A stretch of 64,000 nt of DNA, taken from Cyprinodon diabolis. Taxonomy: Eukaryota > Chordata > Actinopteri > Cyprinodontiformes > Cyprinodontidae. Made by a program: the position numbers and the translations under genes. Location: positions 6,366,052 through 6,430,051 of the forward strand of contig CM060080.1 of assembly GCA_030533445.1 (NCBI GenBank). The letters run 5' to 3'. Numbering within the stretch: position 1 is the first letter of the stretch; each line of letters begins with the position of its first letter. The notes beneath the pieces are model-generated. The model did not search any database and was not told the DNA's origin. It saw only the letters and a program-made list of their open reading frames with translations. Shown piece after piece: positions 1 to 11,410 of the stretch.

Positions 1-545
1 GTTTTGAGTGGACTCACGTTTGGGGGTTTCTTGGTGATCCTTGGGTCCTGTTTGTAGGGAATTAGTCCAGAACTCATTGGAGGGCGGACAGGCAGACTAG
101 AGTTGGGTACAGAGGAGCAAAGGAACGGACTGTCACTGGATTTTCCAGAGGCGGGCTAGAATGGCTCAGATGAAGGTTTTCCCTTACTCAGAGAGACGAA
201 AGTTTTTCCTTCCAAGGGAGGAGAAGGACCAGGCTGATACAGCAGATCAGGAGGGGTTCCTACCGGAGAACACAAAAAGAGACAAAGACAAAAGCTTAGG
301 CTCAGAGAGACAAAGGCAAGAATTAGACTCAGCTAATCTCAGGAGGCTAGAGTACCCAATACTCCTCTGGTAATGACCCAACAAGCCGCAGGTGAGGCTC
401 AAAAACCCGGAAGCCGCCCTCCAAGCCAGAACAGGGAAAGAGCACCATCTGGAGGTGGAAACAAAAACACAAGAAGCAAACCCCACAAACAGAAACCTAA
501 CATGTGCAACATCGGTGCATATGGAAACAAAAGACTCTTCTTCCC
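1..545 (+). repeat. Dispersed repeat, copy 1 (cut by the window edge)
   Basis: This stretch aligns by eye with 6770-7260 in the same orientation. Shared landmarks are a 'gactcacgtttg' start, a 'gcggacaggYagac' block, and 'aacaagccgcaggtg' / 'aacgagccgcaggtg' near the end. No long reading frame is maintained; the short ORFs are chance. A third relative lies at 19199-20285. The class is not recognised. A non-autonomous LTR or DNA element are both possible, because the better copies begin with tgtcat. Confidence 0.7.
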
Positions 546-1774
546 ACTGATCAAGAGAGTGCTGGTCCTTGTGTAATTCCAGTCCGTTATTAGCCCTTTG
601 ATTGAGCATCTCTGCCTACCACAGATTGGATGACCTTCCCAGATCCCTCTACTGGGTCTGCTAAGTAGATCGGATTGAAACGCAACCTGAATTGCCAATA
701 CTTTATTCAGATTAATACTGAACGAGGAAAAAGCAGTGTGTGGCATTGGGTTGCTGTTTGTACACACTCACCCTACCGTGACTGGTTCAATTGAAGCCTC
801 ATCTCCATATAGTTTGTATGTAATTACATCTGAGCGCCGTACTGAGTGCCTCTATATGATTGTGTTTGGAGACTTGCTGGGATTTGTGTGTGCTCGTGTG
901 TCCAGAGTAATTCATGGTCAATTTGTGAGCTTGTGTGACTATAAGCAAACCTTTGTACAACTCTAATGGAGGTTTGTGTGTACTAGGTTGTGTTAGAATG
1001 AGGCAATTTATGGCAAATGCAATAGCATTGATATTTGTTTTGATGGCAATAGTTGTATTAGTGCATTCAGAGTACGTATTCACATCTGTAATACTCATGT
1101 AATGTATGATTGTGCAACTGAGTGTAGAACAACTATGTTTTGTTACAAAGACAAGGCAGCATGATTAGCGTGGAGTGTTTCTCTAGTGGACTGTTGTTCA
1201 CTTTCATGGTTTTTAACAATGTGGCCAACAAATATCTGCTTATCTGCTGTAAAAAGCAAATCTGACCTAGCACAAATTGTGTTCCTCCACTGGTACAGTA
1301 CATCAGTTTCTTTTAAAGAGAAAAGACTTGCTGGAATTTACACTTCAATTCAGACTTTCTTGTGAATTTCTACTTTGCTCATTGACACTGTTGTATCACT
1401 GTTACTTAATTAGGTAATTTATAACAGCATTTAAAGATGTCTCAAAATGAATTTAAATATAGTACCTATATTGGCTGGCCACTCATTTGGGTCAAGTTAA
1501 GTCATGGCTCTTTCCCCTTTCGATACATAATAGTAAGTTTAGCCCTTTTTAAATTGTCTCCAATGGCTAAAGATCTTATGTTTGTCTATCGATCTTTACT
1601 CGTTCAAATCATAGCTCAGAACTGTTAGTCAATCACTTTTCTGTAGTTGACCATTACTTTATGACTTTAGCTCTATTTTGGGTCATTGTCAAGTTGAAGG
1701 TTTAACATGGCACATGATATCGCAACAAAACAAAGAGAACACCAATTGGTCAGTGAGGTGAGGAAGGTGGACCA
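546..1774. other. No recognised feature (probable intron or flank)
   Basis: AT-rich, low-complexity sequence with several TGTG-rich patches around 735-1100. No splice-bounded conserved exon, RNA gene or bounded transposon was seen. If the AKAP6 assignment is right, this lies in the intron upstream of the first exon in the window. Confidence 0.5.
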
Positions 1775-1990
1775 CAGGCATAGTGTAACAATATTTTGTG
1801 TCACACTATGCTTTGGGGAACTTTCCATCTACTTCCATTGCTATTACACTAATTTCTAAGGCCTAACCCTCACCGTAACCATTACCATCATATAACTAAA
1901 CCTAACTTAAACTTAATACACACCTTAGTCCTTAACCTAACCCCCACTACAGAAAGATAACTTCTCATGTTTATTTATGAATTTATTATT
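1775..1990 (-). repeat. TAACCC-like interspersed repeat, reverse copy
   Basis: The stretch contains 'gtgtcacactatg', then 'aactttccatctacttccat' and a run of CCTAACC / CTAACCCC words. It is the reverse complement of the GGTTAGG-rich family at 10245-10562, 11230-11410 and 26050-27375. This looks like a fish interspersed element. It is not a telomere: the words are irregular and embedded in repeat-specific sequence. Confidence 0.55.
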
Positions 1991-2689
1991 GGGCTCCTTC
2001 TGTTTTACCTCTGCACTTAAAAACAAATAATAGTATAGCTTGCATTCTCAACAAACCCTTCAAATAGCTGCTCCTTGGGTCAGAACTGGGTAAGTCAGCA
2101 TTTAAATATGCTGCCACTTTCACTTGGAGCCTTGTAAATGTGCCTACTTTTAGATAGCGTGGACTCTCAAAAAACATTAGATTTCTATTTCTGACCCATA
2201 AACGGAAATCACACTTTCCAAATCATTACAAAATTGTCAAAATGCCCCTCAATAGACTTGTGTCCTTAGTTTCTGTGACTGGTCACATTTAGTTAATTGG
2301 CTCTGTCCAGACCGCTATACGATCATCCCTCTGCTGCTATGATCATCCACTTTCATAACTGGTGCTGCATTAATAAATCTTCACAGTAACATATCCTGAC
2401 ACAATCTGTTGTTCATAAACTTTTCTAAAGATTTCAAGTTGCCCATAATAATTTCAAGATTTCTTGTCCTGTTTTGCCACGATAGCTGTGAAAATAAAAG
2501 TCTCAGAGATAGATCATTTTCCAACCCATTTACTTTCACAAGCAGACCATTATGGCTGTTGCCATAAGGTTCCGCTTGTCAACAGCCCAACTCTGCACTT
2601 GAGTGGCGCTTCATTATAGGACTTCTGCTCAAGACAGGGGTTGTTCATGATATACACCATTTTTCAAACATAGAATGTCCATTGGTACA
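1991..2689. other. No recognised feature
   Basis: Unique-looking AT-rich sequence. Nothing on either strand has exon-like conservation, terminal repeats or tandem structure. Confidence 0.45.
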
Positions 2690-3780
2690 CTTTGCACCAG
2701 GACACCCTAGGCCAGAATTCGATGATCGACTTTGCAGTCAAAGTCATTGGCATTTGGCTCCATATATTGGTCACTCAGGTGAAGAAAGGGGTGCAACTGT
2801 CCACCAGCCCGCCTGGCAGGTTTGTGGGTTTGCTGGAGCAGTAAGCAGGTTTTGTGAAGCCAAAAGTGCCACTACACAGGTGGTTGTGGGGGCAAAAACC
2901 CAGGCCTGGCAAGAGTTTGGTTTAGTAAGACCTGGTACCAGTGAATTGGAATCCAACAGGGCTGCTCTATGTCACTGGTCTTATTCATAACATTAATGGT
3001 CAAGATTTCTAGGTGCGGCCAAGTGCCAGGGTTGGTCTGGTTCGTTGACCAGCAGATTTCATCCTTGCTCTTTGTGGATGATGTAGTTCTGCTGGCACCC
3101 TCATGCCAAGACCTACTACATGAACTGGGCTGGTTTACAGCCAAGTGTGAAGTAGCTGGAATTTTTTGAATCCCTGCTTTAAGTCTGAGCCATGGTCCTT
3201 GAGTAAAAAATATTGCTTGTCCCCTTCAGGTTGGAGGAGAGCTCCTGCCTCAAGTGAAGGATTTCAAATATGTTGAGTTCCTGTCCTGGAGTGGAGCATG
3301 ACATCGATAGCTGGATTGGTGGGGCTGCTGCTTAAACGCAAATGCTGCACCGATGTATTGCCTGGTGTCCTACCCTCAGCTATGGTCATGATGACTAGAT
3401 CATGACTGACAGAACAAGATTCCGGACATAAGAGGCTGAAATTAGCTTTTTATGCAGGGTGGCTGGGCCGTCTCTTATAGATAGGATGAAGAGCTCAGTC
3501 ATTCGCAAGAGGCTCAGACAGTTTCAGAGTAGAACCGCTTCTCCTCCCTACTAGGAGAGGTGTGAGCTGAGGTGGCTCAGACATCTTTTTTGGATGCCCC
3601 CTGGACACCTCTGTTGGGAGATGTTCCAGCCATGTCCCACTGGGAGAGGCCCAGAGGATGACCCCATACATGCTATAGGGACTATGTCACTGAAGGAGGC
3701 ATCTGGAGGAATTAAACCCGGTAGTCTTTGCTGAGACTGCTGCCCCTGTGACAGAGTCCTTGATGAAATAGAGGATAATG
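2690..3780 (+). pseudogene. Degenerate non-LTR retrotransposon (LINE) ORF2 fragment
   Basis: Scattered frames on the plus strand match the fish LINE whose cleaner copy is at 26447-26962. Around 2870-2940 the translation reads TTQVVVGAKTQAWQEFG, the linker before the reverse transcriptase. After an apparent internal deletion, 3050-3160 reads ISSLLFVDDVVLLAPS, which carries the catalytic (F)xDD motif of reverse transcriptase. Then come VGGELLPQVKDFKYVEF-like sequence (about 3225-3280) and, at about 3560-3660, LRWLRH.. MPPGHL ..CPTGRGP, the C-terminal block. Several frameshifts and stops separate these pieces, so the copy is dead. It belongs to the RTE/Rex-like group by memory of the motif set; the clade is not certain. 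Confidence 0.8.
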
Positions 3781-4405
3781 ATTACCATTACAAGTATAAG
3801 TACAGGTGGCAACGCTACTTCTTGGGTTGTTGTAATACTGTATTTTTAACTTGTGATTCTGGTGATTTTACTATTCTGTGTCTTAATGAACTCATTGATA
3901 CTTTGACATGTTAGATTGTGCGATGTAATCAATCTTTAATATTAAAGGCACAGTCTTGAAATTGTTTATATCCCACTTATCCAGCTGGTAACGCTGTCAA
4001 CCTATGTTGAGCCCCTTAAATACGGGGTACCTTGAGGTTTCTTGATTGGTCCTATTTTACTTTTGTTTTACCTGCTTCATCTATGATCCATTTTACAGTA
4101 GTAAGTGTCATAACAGTTTTATGCAGATTATATGCAGGTCTATTTACCTTTATGATCCAAAAGTTTTCGATCATAAGAGTCAGTTAATTCCGTTCTGGGT
4201 TGGCCTTACGTGTTGTGGGGTGGGTTTTTTAGTTTTTCTGCTGACTGATTCAATTCCATTGAAATCATAGAGCGTTATTTTAAAACCTTTATGTTAGAGG
4301 TTTTATCTTAAAAGGAATTAACATGTTCATCCATGATAATGATGATATTGGGAGAGAATATTGGGAGATTTATTTTTTTTAATTCTTGTCCTGTGTTTTC
4401 TTTAG
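3781..4405. other. Intronic sequence before the first visible exon
   Basis: No element recognised. It ends in a pyrimidine-rich acceptor (ctgtgttttctttag) at 4391-4405. Confidence 0.5.
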
Positions 4406-4527
4406 ATGGAGAAAACTTCAACTCAGAGTGACATCCAGGAAAATACCCTAAAGACCATGTCAGTCAAACTGGGCAACCTGTGCTGCCCCTCATCCTCAAG
4501 GAGGGTTAGAGATAACATTATCACCTG
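4406..4527 (+). CDS. akap6: AKAP6-like exon A (122 bp, start of the spectrin-repeat segment)
   Basis: A 122-bp exon lies between a consensus acceptor (..ttctttag) and donor (gtaaga). It starts in phase 0 and ends after two bases of a codon. The 40 full codons include the stretch ENTLKTMSVKLGNLCC followed by PSSSRRVRDN. As I recall the human protein, AKAP6 has a matching QMSLKLY..SSSKRK segment just before its EYQELWDW spectrin-like repeat. AKAP6 (mAKAP) is a scaffold for PKA, phosphodiesterase and other signalling enzymes at the nuclear envelope of muscle cells and neurons. The exon is too short and divergent to identify alone. The assignment rests on its phase-perfect join to the exon at 13846, where TG plus T makes a Cys codon. 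The ATG at the exon start is internal and not an initiation site. Confidence 0.75.
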
Positions 4528-4756
4528 GTAAGACAAAAATCACTTTGTGTTATGTTATTTTTTTCTCTTTAATTATTGGTATTGTTATAAATAAATGTTA
4601 AGTTTTGGCAGTAATTGTTAAAAAAGAATAATAATAAAATTCATCATCAGTATTCACATAATATCAACGAATAAACACAAAAAAATGAATATACTTAGTA
4701 AGTGGCATCTAAAACTGATCTGCTCTTTCAAGAGAAAATTTTGAATTAGCCGTATT

Positions 4757-4895
4757 TATTCATCCATCCATCCATTTTCTGAAACGCTTAATCCCAAGTG
4801 GGGTCGCGAAGGGTGTTGGTGCCAGCTGTTTACGGGTGAGAGGTGTCCAGGGTACACCCTGGACAGGTCTCCAGTCCATCCATAGCAGCATTTAA
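4757..4895 (+). repeat. CATC-tailed fish interspersed repeat fragment
   Basis: (CATC)n followed by 'cattttctgaaacgctta', 'gggtcgcgaagggtg' and 'agggtacaccctggacag' is a very common teleost repeat. It is truncated at about 4895. A partial relative lies at 57653-57770. Confidence 0.7.
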
Positions 4896-5185
4896 TAACA
4901 GTATATCAAACATGCTTTCTTTTGGTAATACGGTTATTTTGACACTCCATTTTTTATTTACATTATTCCAATATAATATAGAAATATAGATTATACATAT
5001 TAGTGATAATCACTCACTAGCAGAATGTATTTGTACGTACATGAATACACTAATACAAAATAATTGCTGTTTCAATTTTTCATCAACTTTCATCTGTGCG
5101 TTATATTACAGTATATATACTTTGTGTGTCACAGGGACCTGGATTTAGGATGATTTGTATTAATTAGAAAAAATGGAAACTAAAC

Positions 5186-5215
5186 ATTTGTAGTGTTTAA
5201 AAAAACACTACAAAT
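5186..5215. repeat. Short perfect inverted repeat
   Basis: Two 13-base arms (atttgtagtgttt and its complement) are separated by four A residues. It could be the core of an old foldback element. No target duplication was seen. Confidence 0.6.
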
Positions 5216-5576
5216 ATAAAGCTTCCATTTTAGGTTCCTGACCAAAGTTTGTTAATTTTGATAGAAAAATCCCACTTACCACAAAAACATTTTCAGACAT
5301 CACACTCACTAAAACTTTTTGTGTTAATCTAATGTCACATACGTCACACAATTTTTATTAGCCATCCAAAACAAGTTTTGGATGCATCTAAATGTGGAAG
5401 GGCAGAGGTGCCAAAACAACATCAACAACATTTGAAGAAAGTTTAACGGCGCCCGTCACTATCTGATCTGTCACGGAAGCAGATCCGTGCCATCAGCTCA
5501 TTTGTGCATGTGCAATCAGATATCCATCCGAGTTTCCATAAATAGTGTAATTATGGAACTAAAATTCCTTTTTTCT

Positions 5577-6555
5577 GTCATGGTCTGCCCTGATAGCTGA
5601 CTTAATTGTTAATTTCACTCACATGCTTAGCTCTGTCCAGTTTCTAATCATCACTCATATTATCCACCTGCTTCTGCTGCTGTATTGGCAGCTCAGCCCA
5701 GCTATCTTGGCCAGATCATTGATGATATTTGTTCATTAGTTTGTTTTAGGTATTTCCATAGTCCATGTCCTCATCCCCGGAGATCAGTGGGTTGAGAGGG
5801 TTTTAGTGTTTGCCTTGTTGTCTCCTGATCTTGTCCTGACTTTTGGCCACTGATCGCCCCATTTCCTGTTTTGGCTCGGTGTGGGGTGAGTTAGTTTAAA
5901 GTTCTGTATTCTTTGCTCTTATTTCCCTAAGCAAGCCCTGTTCGTGTTTTGACACAGAGGAGGGAGCTAGTTTAAGTTCTGCAGTTAACCTGGTACTATG
6001 TCTTGTCTCTGCCCCACTACTACTGAACCTGCCTGTTTCCATCCGAGTGTGTCTGCCTGAGCTCGCTGCTAGACTCATGGGGTTCTGAACCTGCCTCAAC
6101 ACTCCTTGAATTCCTGTTACCCTGGATCTGTCTGTTCCTGTTCAGATGTTCCCTTCCTAGAGCAGATGCGAGTATCCCATGACCCCTGACCCCTGGTCAG
6201 GCTATGGACTCCTGAAACTCAGAAGTGCCCTGTTCTGAACTGTTTCCCTGACCTGGTTGACTTCTGCCTGCTCAATGTGGTTGCTGCAATGGGGACACTC
6301 TGGTCTGCTCCGCGCCACATCTTGTTTGTGAGGATCCTGCCTTCCTCTGAGAGGATGGACTGAACTGTTTAACCAAAGTGCCAGTGATGGGTTGTGCCCC
6401 GCCTCCCCCCGCAGCTGCTGTGTATTTGCAGATCCACAGCAGCTCGCATTCTGTTCTGTCTCTGTTTTTTTTATTATTAAATATTTTATACCTTCCCACT
6501 GTGTTCACAGCCATAGAACATTTCAAGTCTTCCCAGCCTTCCAGGCTTATAATTG
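5577..6555 (+). mobile_element. LTR-like repeat (gypsy-type solo LTR or fragment), copy 1
   Basis: It begins tgtcatggtctgccctgata. The first 400 bp align with 52658-53030, including shared 'atcattga/tg', 'gagagggttttWg' and 'cagaggagggagctag' landmarks. No gag or pol frame is present. Fish gypsy LTRs commonly start TGTCA, and the related solo LTR at 19676 has clear ends, but this copy has no clean right end or duplication. The type is inferred. Confidence 0.5.
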
Positions 6556-7290
6556 TCATAATCGGTTTAAAGAATCTGACCCACATGCAGAGAAACCACT
6601 CAGAGAACACGGGGAAAAGTTTAACAGGTTTATTTGAAGTAATGTAAATAAAGGTTGGATCTGGAACTCAGTGAACTAGTGAACTGGAAAAGGAAAGTCT
6701 GAAGGGGAGATCACAGAGATAAGTTCAGGGATCGTGGGAAATGAGACTGTGGCTTGAATTATGCTGGAGAGGGACTCACGTTTGAGGGGGCTCTTGCGAA
6801 TCCTTGAATCCAGTCTGTGTGGGATTATCCAGAGAAGAGGGAACTCGTTGGAAAGCGGACAGGTAGACTTACGTTGGGCCCAGAGGAGTAATGAGGCGGA
6901 CTGTAACTTGGATTTCCGATGGGGACTTGAACGGTTCATGTGTAGGTTTTCCCCTGCTCAGTGTTAACTCAGTAATTCCTTCCAGGGGGAGAAGGTCCAG
7001 GTATCCAGTTTTCACAAGAAGGCTTCCTGCCGAAGAGCAAAGACAAAAAAAACTCAGAGAAACAAAGCTGGGTTAGACTCTGCTAATCTCAGCTTTGCAA
7101 GAGTACCCAAAACTGGCAAACACTCTGGCGTCGAGGTAGTGACAGCCCACTGCTCAAATACTCCGCCAGTAATGAACCAACGAGCCGCAGGTGTGCAGGG
7201 AGGCCCAACGAGGACAGTGCACCACCTGGTGGTGGAGAGAGAAGAAACAAACACACAAACTGGTTTCCTAACAATAATACAGTGAGAAAT
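6556..7290 (+). repeat. Dispersed repeat, copy 2 (fullest copy)
   Basis: It starts tgtcataatcgg, then has 'ctgacccacatgcagagaaa' (compare 'ttacccacatgcagattaca' at 19218) and later aligns with copy 1. It ends near 'ccacctggtggtggagagag', shared with 'ccatctggaggtggaaacaa' of copy 1. There is no sustained ORF. It follows directly on the LTR-like block at 5577-6555, so the two may be parts of one element. Confidence 0.65.
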
Positions 7291-7633
7291 GTCTTGGACA
7301 GACACAATTATTTTTTTTTTATAAACAATGTACTTACCCCTGGTTGGAACTCAGCAGTACAGAAAACAGATAGGAACAATTAGAGTTGAAACAATCAATG
7401 GGATTAATGGATTATTGATATAATAGTCAACTAATTTTGTACTTTTCTTACTTAACAGTACACAACAATATTGGCTAATTGGTACAATACTGACTGGCTA
7501 ATAATTAGTTCCTTAGTAACTACTTGATATGATGTTTAAATTTACTTTAGATAATGGTCAGGTAGTAAATATATGAATAATAGTCCCTTAGTAACTACTT
7601 AAGATAATGCTTGACTCAGTGGAGTCCATAAAA

Positions 7634-7823
7634 CAGTGGTCTCCAACCCTGGTCCTCAAGATCTACTGTCCTACAGATTTTAGATGCATCCCTGCTTCAA
7701 CACAGCTGAATCAAATGATTGATTACTTTTTCAAGCCATTCATTTGATTCAGCTGTGTGAAGAAGGGATGCATCTAAAATCTGTAGGACAGTAGATCTTG
7801 AGGACCAGGGTTGGAGACCACTG
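7634..7823. mobile_element. Foldback MITE, hAT-type, with 8-bp target duplication
   Basis: A 190-bp near-perfect palindrome starts cagtggtctccaaccctggt and ends with its reverse complement. The flanking 8-mers are identical: ccataaaa at 7626-7633 and at 7824-7831. The 8-bp duplication and CAGTG ends point to hAT transposase. The central unpaired part is only about 10 bp. A second family member lies at 36298-36600. Confidence 0.92.
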
Positions 7824-7831
7824 CCATAAAA

Positions 7832-9125
7832 TGATTACTATGAAATGATTTGGTTATAAGTAATCTATCTTCTTGTAAGTTGTGATGAAATGTTTAGGGT
7901 TTATTCAGAACCTACACTTAGAATTTCTACTCTATTGTTATGGTAAAGAACTAGTGGTCCCCTGATATGTACTGGTTAATACTCTTTCATTATAATTCCT
8001 CTTTGGTCTAGTTGGTAACCAACCATTAGTTCCTTTTCAGTTACTCTTTGTTTGCCTGGAATTTACACGTCGTTCTCCAATTAGTTACCCTGTGTTTCCA
8101 GATGAGTAAGCAGTAGTCCTATAATAAGGCTGGGCTGGTTGTGCTGATAGTTTGTAACAATCTTTGAAGAGTCTGATAGTGATTAGATTGTGATTAGATT
8201 GTTACAGACAATACATCATAATAGATTCCTGGAATTCAAATTTTCTTAGGTGACTCAGTGTCAAAATAGCTCTCTGTAGCACTCCTACACACTCCACCAG
8301 CCTGTTATAACAGCAAAAGAAGTTGGCACTTCAAATGCTTTGTATGTATCCCAGCATAGAACCCAGTGCCACAGTGGCACCAGATCACTAGTTCCTTTCA
8401 GATTTGTCTGTTTTCCTGTCTTCGACCCCATGAGAGATACTGTTTGACAAAACATTTAGTTAACATTGGTGTGTGAACAAGACAAAAAAGATGGAGAGGA
8501 AAGGAGGGGGAGTGGAAAGCTAACAGATGACAAGTGAAAACAATCAAGTGTGCAAGTGTTGTATCTACTTTATCTGTCTAAGTCAGTAACGGCGCTTCTG
8601 CTCACTGCAAAATGAGAAAAACTGCCTCAAGGGAAGGAAACACTGCTTGCTCGCTTCTTGCGCTTCATCTTATCTGTATTGCTCTTATTTATTAGGATGT
8701 AGAGAACATGCAATGTGTAAAGTAGCATGAAGGTGTAGGAAGAAGAGAGAACGTGGAAAGACCTGGTGTTGGAAGAGAGGAAATCAATTTAGTTCCTTCT
8801 ACCTAGTAAAGGAAAAGGAGGATAGCATTTGGAAACACAGAGGTAATTCCAACTTTCACATAGCTAAACTTTTGGTCCTCAAATCTAAGGTTTACTGCCA
8901 GCCTGAAACTGGCAAAAAAAAACTAATTTATACTAATATATTTTAGTTAGTGTGTAAGACTTTCCTATAAAGTAAAATTAAATTCTAGAAAATCAAGCTC
9001 GGCAGAGGATATATATTAAGGGTCTAATTAATGCTGCTATAATATAGTTAATGGCTGTCTCATTCTACAACATCTATCTCATTTTAGATAAATCCTATAG
9101 ATTTCAGATACCAAACCATCAAGAA
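7832..9125. other. No recognised feature (intronic)
   Basis: Unique-looking, AT-rich sequence with some purine-rich patches at 8470-8520 and 8690-8830. No exon, terminal repeats or tandem array was found. Confidence 0.45.
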
Positions 9126-9139
9126 TTAATAGATGGTTG

Positions 9140-9800
9140 GCCATGGAGGCGCTCCAAAGCAGCGGCCAAGAACGCTCCTCTTGACAATTTTGATAATTTC
9201 ACAAAATATCCTGCTTAATACGATACAGACTAGACATCAAACCCGCATCTATGAACGCCAACGCCTGCAGGAGCTATGGTCACAAAAATCCAGACATTTT
9301 TGACCGTTTAAAAAGCTGATGGATGGGCGGATGGATGTAAACAAAACAACAGCGGAACATAACGGCAGGAGTAAGAGATTTGTGAGACAAAGAAAGCGAG
9401 GCTGCAGCGGGGGGCTAACTGCAAAGCTAAAGAGAAACTCCCATAGACCTCCGCTTCCATCAATCCAACGTCCACTCATAGGATAACAAAATGGATAATT
9501 CTGACGGAGTCTTGGCTGCAATACCAGCAATTGTCCAGCAATACCGGACAATGCTATTGACCTGGAGGAGCTAATGCTATACCACATGGATAGGAACAAA
9601 GAACTAAGCGGTAAGACTCGGGGTGGTGAGCTATGTGTTTACATCAACAGCTGGTGCAAGAACGCTAGATCAATCGCCAGCTTCTGCTCTCCAGACATCA
9701 AGTTTCTGACTGTTAACTGCAGGCCGTTCTATCTGCCCAGAGAGTTTAGTGTGGTTAGCATTACTGCTGTTTACCCCCCAGTGCTAACACTAAAGAGGTA
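9140..9800 (+). pseudogene. LINE 5' region and endonuclease N-terminus remnant
   Basis: The plus-strand translation of about 9395-9480 reads RGCSGGLTAKLKRNSHRPPL. 9574-9798 reads GKTRGGELCVYINSWCKNAR, then CSPDIKFLTVNCRPFYLPRE and a VTAVYPP-like end. These are the apurinic-endonuclease entry blocks of a common fish LINE, remembered rather than searched. Frameshifts and stops lie between the blocks and the copy ends at about 9800 where LTR-like DNA begins. Minus-strand relatives of its first block lie at 38050-38335 and 61540-61775. Confidence 0.75.
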
Positions 9801-9804
9801 ATCA

Positions 9805-10008
9805 GGAAAGAGGAAAATCAGAACAATAATCAGAACACTAGGGTTACTCTCACCGAACAGCTCAAATAATCTGCTACTGATGGCAGGAAAGCAAACAGAA
9901 TGAATAGCTACGGGGACCAAGTGAATCAGATCGGCGGTAGTCAGCCAATTAGACAGGTGAGCAGGGGCAAATGGAAAAAGCCAACCATCAGCGCCAAAAC
10001 CATGACAG
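9805..10008 (-). mobile_element. LTR-like fragment, reverse copy
   Basis: Read on the minus strand it starts ctgtcatggttttggcgctg and resembles the LTR-like copies at 12030-12565 and 37300-37574. Landmarks are 'ctctcaccRa' and 'RgctBaaataatctg' on the plus strand. It has no coding content. Confidence 0.5.
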
Positions 10009-10244
10009 AAAACAACTTAGTCCTTACTTTTTAAGCAAACATTAAGTTTGTTCAAAAAGATAGGGCCCCTTTCACAGATATTTCTTGTAAACAAGAAAAA
10101 AAAACATATTTTGATGTTAATTGTGGAAAAAGAACTGCAATCTATATTGTGGCAAAGAGTAGGACAGTTATAATCTGACAGCCCTATTGTTACTGAGAAC
10201 TGAACATGTGTTATTTAACATAGCCTTTAATCACTTTTATGTAT
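10009..10244. other. No recognised feature
   Basis: Short AT-rich spacer ending in a (GT)n run at about 10243-10262. Confidence 0.4.
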
Positions 10245-10562
10245 GTGTGTGTGTGTGTGTTTGTACCTGTCTAGCTCTCAGAGGGAGGACATTTTTTTCT
10301 AATTTCACAATCAAATTGAGGAAAAGTTGTTGCAAAGTGAGGACATTTGGCTAGTCCTGACATGCTATTTTGCTAATGGTTAGGTTTAGGGCTAAGGTAT
10401 CACTTGGTCAGGGTGAGGTATGCATTGGTAATGGTTAGGTTTAGTGTTAGATTCAGGGTTAGGGCATAGAAAGGGTCAAAAATGACTGAAAATCAATGGA
10501 AGTTAATGGGAGTCAACACATGGAGTCAACACATGACAGACCGAGTATGTGTATATGTGTGT
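10245..10562 (+). repeat. GGTTAGG-rich interspersed repeat bounded by GT runs
   Basis: (GT)n is followed by 'gaggacatttttttc', several ggttaggtttag words, 'gaaaatcaatggaagttaat' and a closing gtgtatatgtgtgtg. This order recurs at 11230-11410 and in the split copy at 26050-27375. It is a common teleost element of unassigned class. No ORF. Confidence 0.65.
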
Positions 10563-10759
10563 GTTCATCACTGTATTTAAAAAAAATACCTTGATATAAG
10601 GGTCTTAAACATCTTATTCCGGTTATACATTGTTTTGAGCAGGTTACACTTTTGCTGAAGTAGACCTTGATTATTCTTTATTACAGCGAGTAAATAATAA
10701 TTAATTACTAAGCTGATAAATAAATAACAATAACAAGACTTCTTTAATTGTCCCCACTA

Positions 10760-11062
10760 ACCTGATAGAGATCGACAGGTACTTTTCAGCTGAAATTGAC
10801 CATCTGTAGTTGGTGTCCTGGTAGCAGATGCGGGCACCAAAACAGGTCAGCAGGTCATCAAACTGGGCTCAGGTGAAACAATAGTAGCGCTGGAAGGTAC
10901 CCTCATCGGCTTGGAGTTCCTGGATTAGATGGTAAAACTCCTCACAAACTGAATGCATCTGAATTATGTGGTGAATCTCGACATGGCGCTGAAGTGCCCA
11001 ACGATGGCGTTCATTCATTAAAATAAGCCAAGCCACTCTTTCGATTTCATCTGCCATTGTAT
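10760..11062 (-). pseudogene. PIF/Harbinger transposase N-terminal remnant
   Basis: Minus-strand translation from 11057 begins MADEIERVAW and continues FYHLIQELQADEGTFQRYYC. After one TGA stop the same frame continues AQFDDLLTCFGARICYQDTN and YRWSISAEKYLSI. The order 'RLVQELR.DEGRFQRYFRM..EQFDDLL..VG..I..QDTNYR..I...ERL' is what I recall for fish Harbinger transposases, before the catalytic DDE domain. Only this N-terminal part is present; the catalytic residues are missing. No TIR or 3-bp duplication was identified. It cannot make a functional transposase. Confidence 0.8.
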
Positions 11063-11229
11063 AAAATACAGGCAAAAAGAAGAGGGTAGCTTCACCCAAT
11101 TCAACTCAGACCCACAGACAGCCACAGCAGCAAAGATAATCTAGCTGTGCATCGGAACTAAATTTGGACAAGCATCAAAACTGAAGCAGGCCCTTTTTTG
11201 CTGCTGAAATCATGTTTGGTGTGAATGCA

Positions 11230-11410
11230 GTATAAAGTGTGTGAACTGAGTTGCCTAACCCTAACCTTAGGCTACTAGCTTTAGGGTTAGGCATGCGTTG
11301 ATAATGGTTAGGATTAGCATAAGTGTCTGGGTTACGCCATATAAATGAATGGGAAATTAATGGAAGTAAATGGGAAGTCCCCTCAATGATTGTGTGACAC
11401 AAAGTGTGTG
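11230..11410 (+). repeat. GGTTAGG-rich interspersed repeat, short copy
   Basis: It contains 'ctaaccctaaccttagg', 'ggcatgcgttgataatggtt' and 'aatgaatgggaaattaatgg', then a GTGTG tail. Same family as 10245-10562. Confidence 0.6.

Noticed and set aside
10380..10470. Telomere-like GGTTAGG words, interstitial telomere
   Set aside because: The units are irregular and embedded in a repeated sequence that recurs at 1775, 11230 and 26050; there is no tandem TTAGGG array.
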